Source: Streptomyces sp. NBC_01431 (GTDB taxonomy: Bacteria > Actinomycetota > Actinomycetes > Streptomycetales > Streptomycetaceae). From it: 64,000 nt of DNA. The notes below the pieces were generated by a model. It saw nothing but the letters and a program-made list of their open reading frames with translations. It had not been told where the DNA came from and searched no databases. Position numbers and translations under genes: made by a program. Within the stretch, counting starts at the first letter, position 1. Every line of letters starts with the position of its first letter. Shown in pieces: positions 63,005-64,000 of this stretch. The stretch is taken from the NCBI RefSeq assembly GCF_036231355.1, contig NZ_CP109497.1:124001-188000 (forward strand). Reading direction: 5' to 3'.

Positions 63005-63529
63005 GTGATCGTATGGCTCAACGGCACCCACGGGGCAGGCAAGACGACAACCGGTGCACTCGTGCAGCAACTGATCCCGGATTCACGGGTGTTCGACGCC
63101 GAGAAAGTCGGCGAGACGCTCATGGACATCACGCCGGGGCTGCCCAGTACGGACAACTTCCAGCACTGGCCGCCATGGCGGCCGCTCGTGGTCGAGACCG
63201 CCCGTCGCGTACTCGACTACACCGGCGGCACCCTGGTGATGCCCATGACGGTCCTGGTCGAGCAGTACTGGCGCGAGATCAGCACGGGCCTTGCCCAACA
63301 TGTCATCCCGCTGAGGCACTTCGTCCTCCACGCCGATCAGGAGACCCTCCGCGGGCGCATCGCCGGGGACACCGTCCTTGGCCCCAACTCACCATTCCGT
63401 CTCAAATACCTTGAGCCCTACGCCGAGGCGGCCCGTACGTGGCTGCACAGCGAGGCCGAGGTCGTCGACACCACGCACCTGACGCCTGCCCAGGTGGCCC
63501 TCCAGATCGCAGAGGCCGTCCAGAGCTGA
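63005..63529 (+). CDS. TmrB-like AAA/P-loop ATPase
   Basis: 174-residue P-loop protein. The N-terminus MIVWLNGTHGAGKTTTGAL contains Walker A, and PPWRPLVVETARRVLDYTGG with VMPMTVLVEQYWREI follow the pattern of the tunicamycin-resistance protein TmrB and related small kinases (TmrB itself about 200 residues). It may bind or phosphorylate a small molecule; resistance is possible but unproved. GTG 63005 starts directly on the conserved strand. Confidence 0.85.
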   Translation: MIVWLNGTHGAGKTTTGALVQQLIPDSRVFDAEKVGETLMDITPGLPSTDNFQHWPPWRPLVVETARRVLDYTGGTLVMPMTVLVEQYWREISTGLAQHVIPLRHFVLHADQETLRGRIAGDTVLGPNSPFRLKYLEPYAEAARTWLHSEAEVVDTTHLTPAQVALQIAEAVQS

Positions 63530-63667
63530 GGCCCGCCACCTCTCCGTCTGTTCGACACCGGGCACGTCGCACTTGAGGGCCGCGTGCCCGAGAACCCCCG
63601 TTGATCTCCGGCTTCCTCACCCGCGTCTGGGCTCGACCGCACCGCTCAGTCAGCCGGCTCAAGTACC

Positions 63668-63729
63668 CAGGGGGCTCGGGACCGACTTGGCCACCTGAAG
63701 CGTGGCATTCACGTCCCAGGAGCCCCCTG
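63668..63729. repeat. nested inverted repeat, possible terminator
   Basis: Outer arms CAGGGGGCTCGGGAC (63668-63682) and GTCCC-AG-GAGCCCCCTG (63713-63729) enclose an inner pair GCCAC/GTGGC (63690-63694, 63702-63706). Located 140 bases past the TmrB-like stop in a 390-base gap without a gene; it could end that transcript or be a small structured RNA element. Confidence 0.5.
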
Positions 63730-63894
63730 AGCCGCTCCAGTCGACTCCTCACGACATCGAAAAGCGCCGTACGGCTCTCTGAGCGCCTGTCGGACCCTTG
63801 AAGGTCCCGACACACCGGGCTGGTCCCGCTCGGCGCTCCACGATGGCATTCTGCGGGTCGCTTTTGTGCGCGTATCTCCGAATTCACTGGCCTC

Positions 63895-63930
63895 GGGTCC
63901 ATTCTCTGACTAAGGTCAGAGAATGGACCC
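63895..63930. promoter_or_regulatory. 16-bp inverted repeat overlapping a MarR-type start
   Basis: Perfect arms (63895-63910 and 63915-63930) separated by TAAG; the right arm contains the start codon at 63923. Binding there would block transcription or translation, as expected of an autoregulated MarR-type gene. Confidence 0.7.
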
Positions 63931-64000
63931 TTCGGAACAGATCGAGCAAGTACGGCGGTTCAACCGCACCGTCACCGAGCGCGTGGGCGTGCTCCACGAG
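63923..64000 (+). CDS. MarR-type regulator (possibly MarR-GNAT), 3'-truncated by window edge
   Basis: First 26 codons only: EQIEQVRRFNRTVTERVGVL is the typical opening of MarR-family helix-turn-helix proteins, often those fused to a GNAT acetyltransferase in actinomycetes. The rest lies outside the window, so the call rests on this short match and on the inverted repeat around its start. Confidence 0.6.
   Translation, partial: MDPSEQIEQVRRFNRTVTERVGVLHE

Overview
The window is high-GC, actinomycete-type DNA. Start codons are often GTG, neighbouring genes overlap by ATGA, GTGA or TGATG, and gene families are typical of Streptomyces (gamma-butyrolactone receptor, STAS-ANTAR, PAS-GAF-PP2C, DUF1707, DinB/DUF664). 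It reads as a chromosome segment holding at least two adjacent specialised-metabolite regions followed by ordinary accessory genes. No rRNA, tRNA, CRISPR or transposase was found.

Region 1 (1-14123): the end of a nonribosomal peptide pathway. A truncated NRPS (A-T-C) is followed by a second NRPS (half C domain-A-T-C-A-T-TE), an SbnA/SbnB pair that makes L-2,3-diaminopropionate (Dap), an MFS exporter, an ATP-grasp ligase and a divergent NarL/DesR-type regulator. The binding-pocket residues read as Ser for the first complete A domain and as a diamino acid for the second, which fits the Dap genes.

Region 2 (about 14430-24345): an old tandem duplication of a block MFS - tetR - FabH-A - FabH-B - aldo/keto reductase - alpha/beta hydrolase. 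In copy 1 the MFS and tetR genes are relics and the four enzyme genes are intact. In copy 2 MFS, tetR and FabH-A are intact, FabH-B and the hydrolase are relics and the reductase is gone. Operator-like and inverted-repeat sites survive in both copies. The FabH-A proteins have Ser/Asn/His in place of the Cys/His/Asn triad.

Region 3 (24355-33290, minus strand): a tightly packed ten-gene operon. It encodes a transglutaminase-fold protein, an AurF/VlmB-like diiron oxygenase, a carrier protein, a seryl-tRNA-synthetase-like amino acid:carrier protein ligase, a nitronate-monooxygenase-like flavoprotein, a hydrolase, a second carrier protein, a phosphopantetheinyl transferase, an amino acid permease and a PLP decarboxylase. 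My inference is that an amino acid is loaded on a carrier without tRNA, an amine is made by decarboxylation, and the two feed an N-oxidised (N-O or N-N) product. This is the best candidate here for an undescribed pathway. An acyl-AMP ligase, an acyl-CoA oxidase-like protein, a gamma-butyrolactone receptor and a P450 flank it (33605-39749).

Region 4 (39878-64000): hemerythrin-like protein, a three-subunit molybdenum hydroxylase, stress-signalling proteins, an aminoglycoside-phosphotransferase-like kinase, a DUF4157-nuclease toxin with SUKH-type immunity protein, a UvrA paralogue, a Nudix-ABC exporter pair, a GntR-controlled ABC operon with a 34-bp perfect palindrome at its promoter, a TmrB-like ATPase, and the start of a MarR-type gene inside its own inverted repeat. 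Several tandem repeats (49 bp, 16 bp, and about 25 bp) lie between genes.
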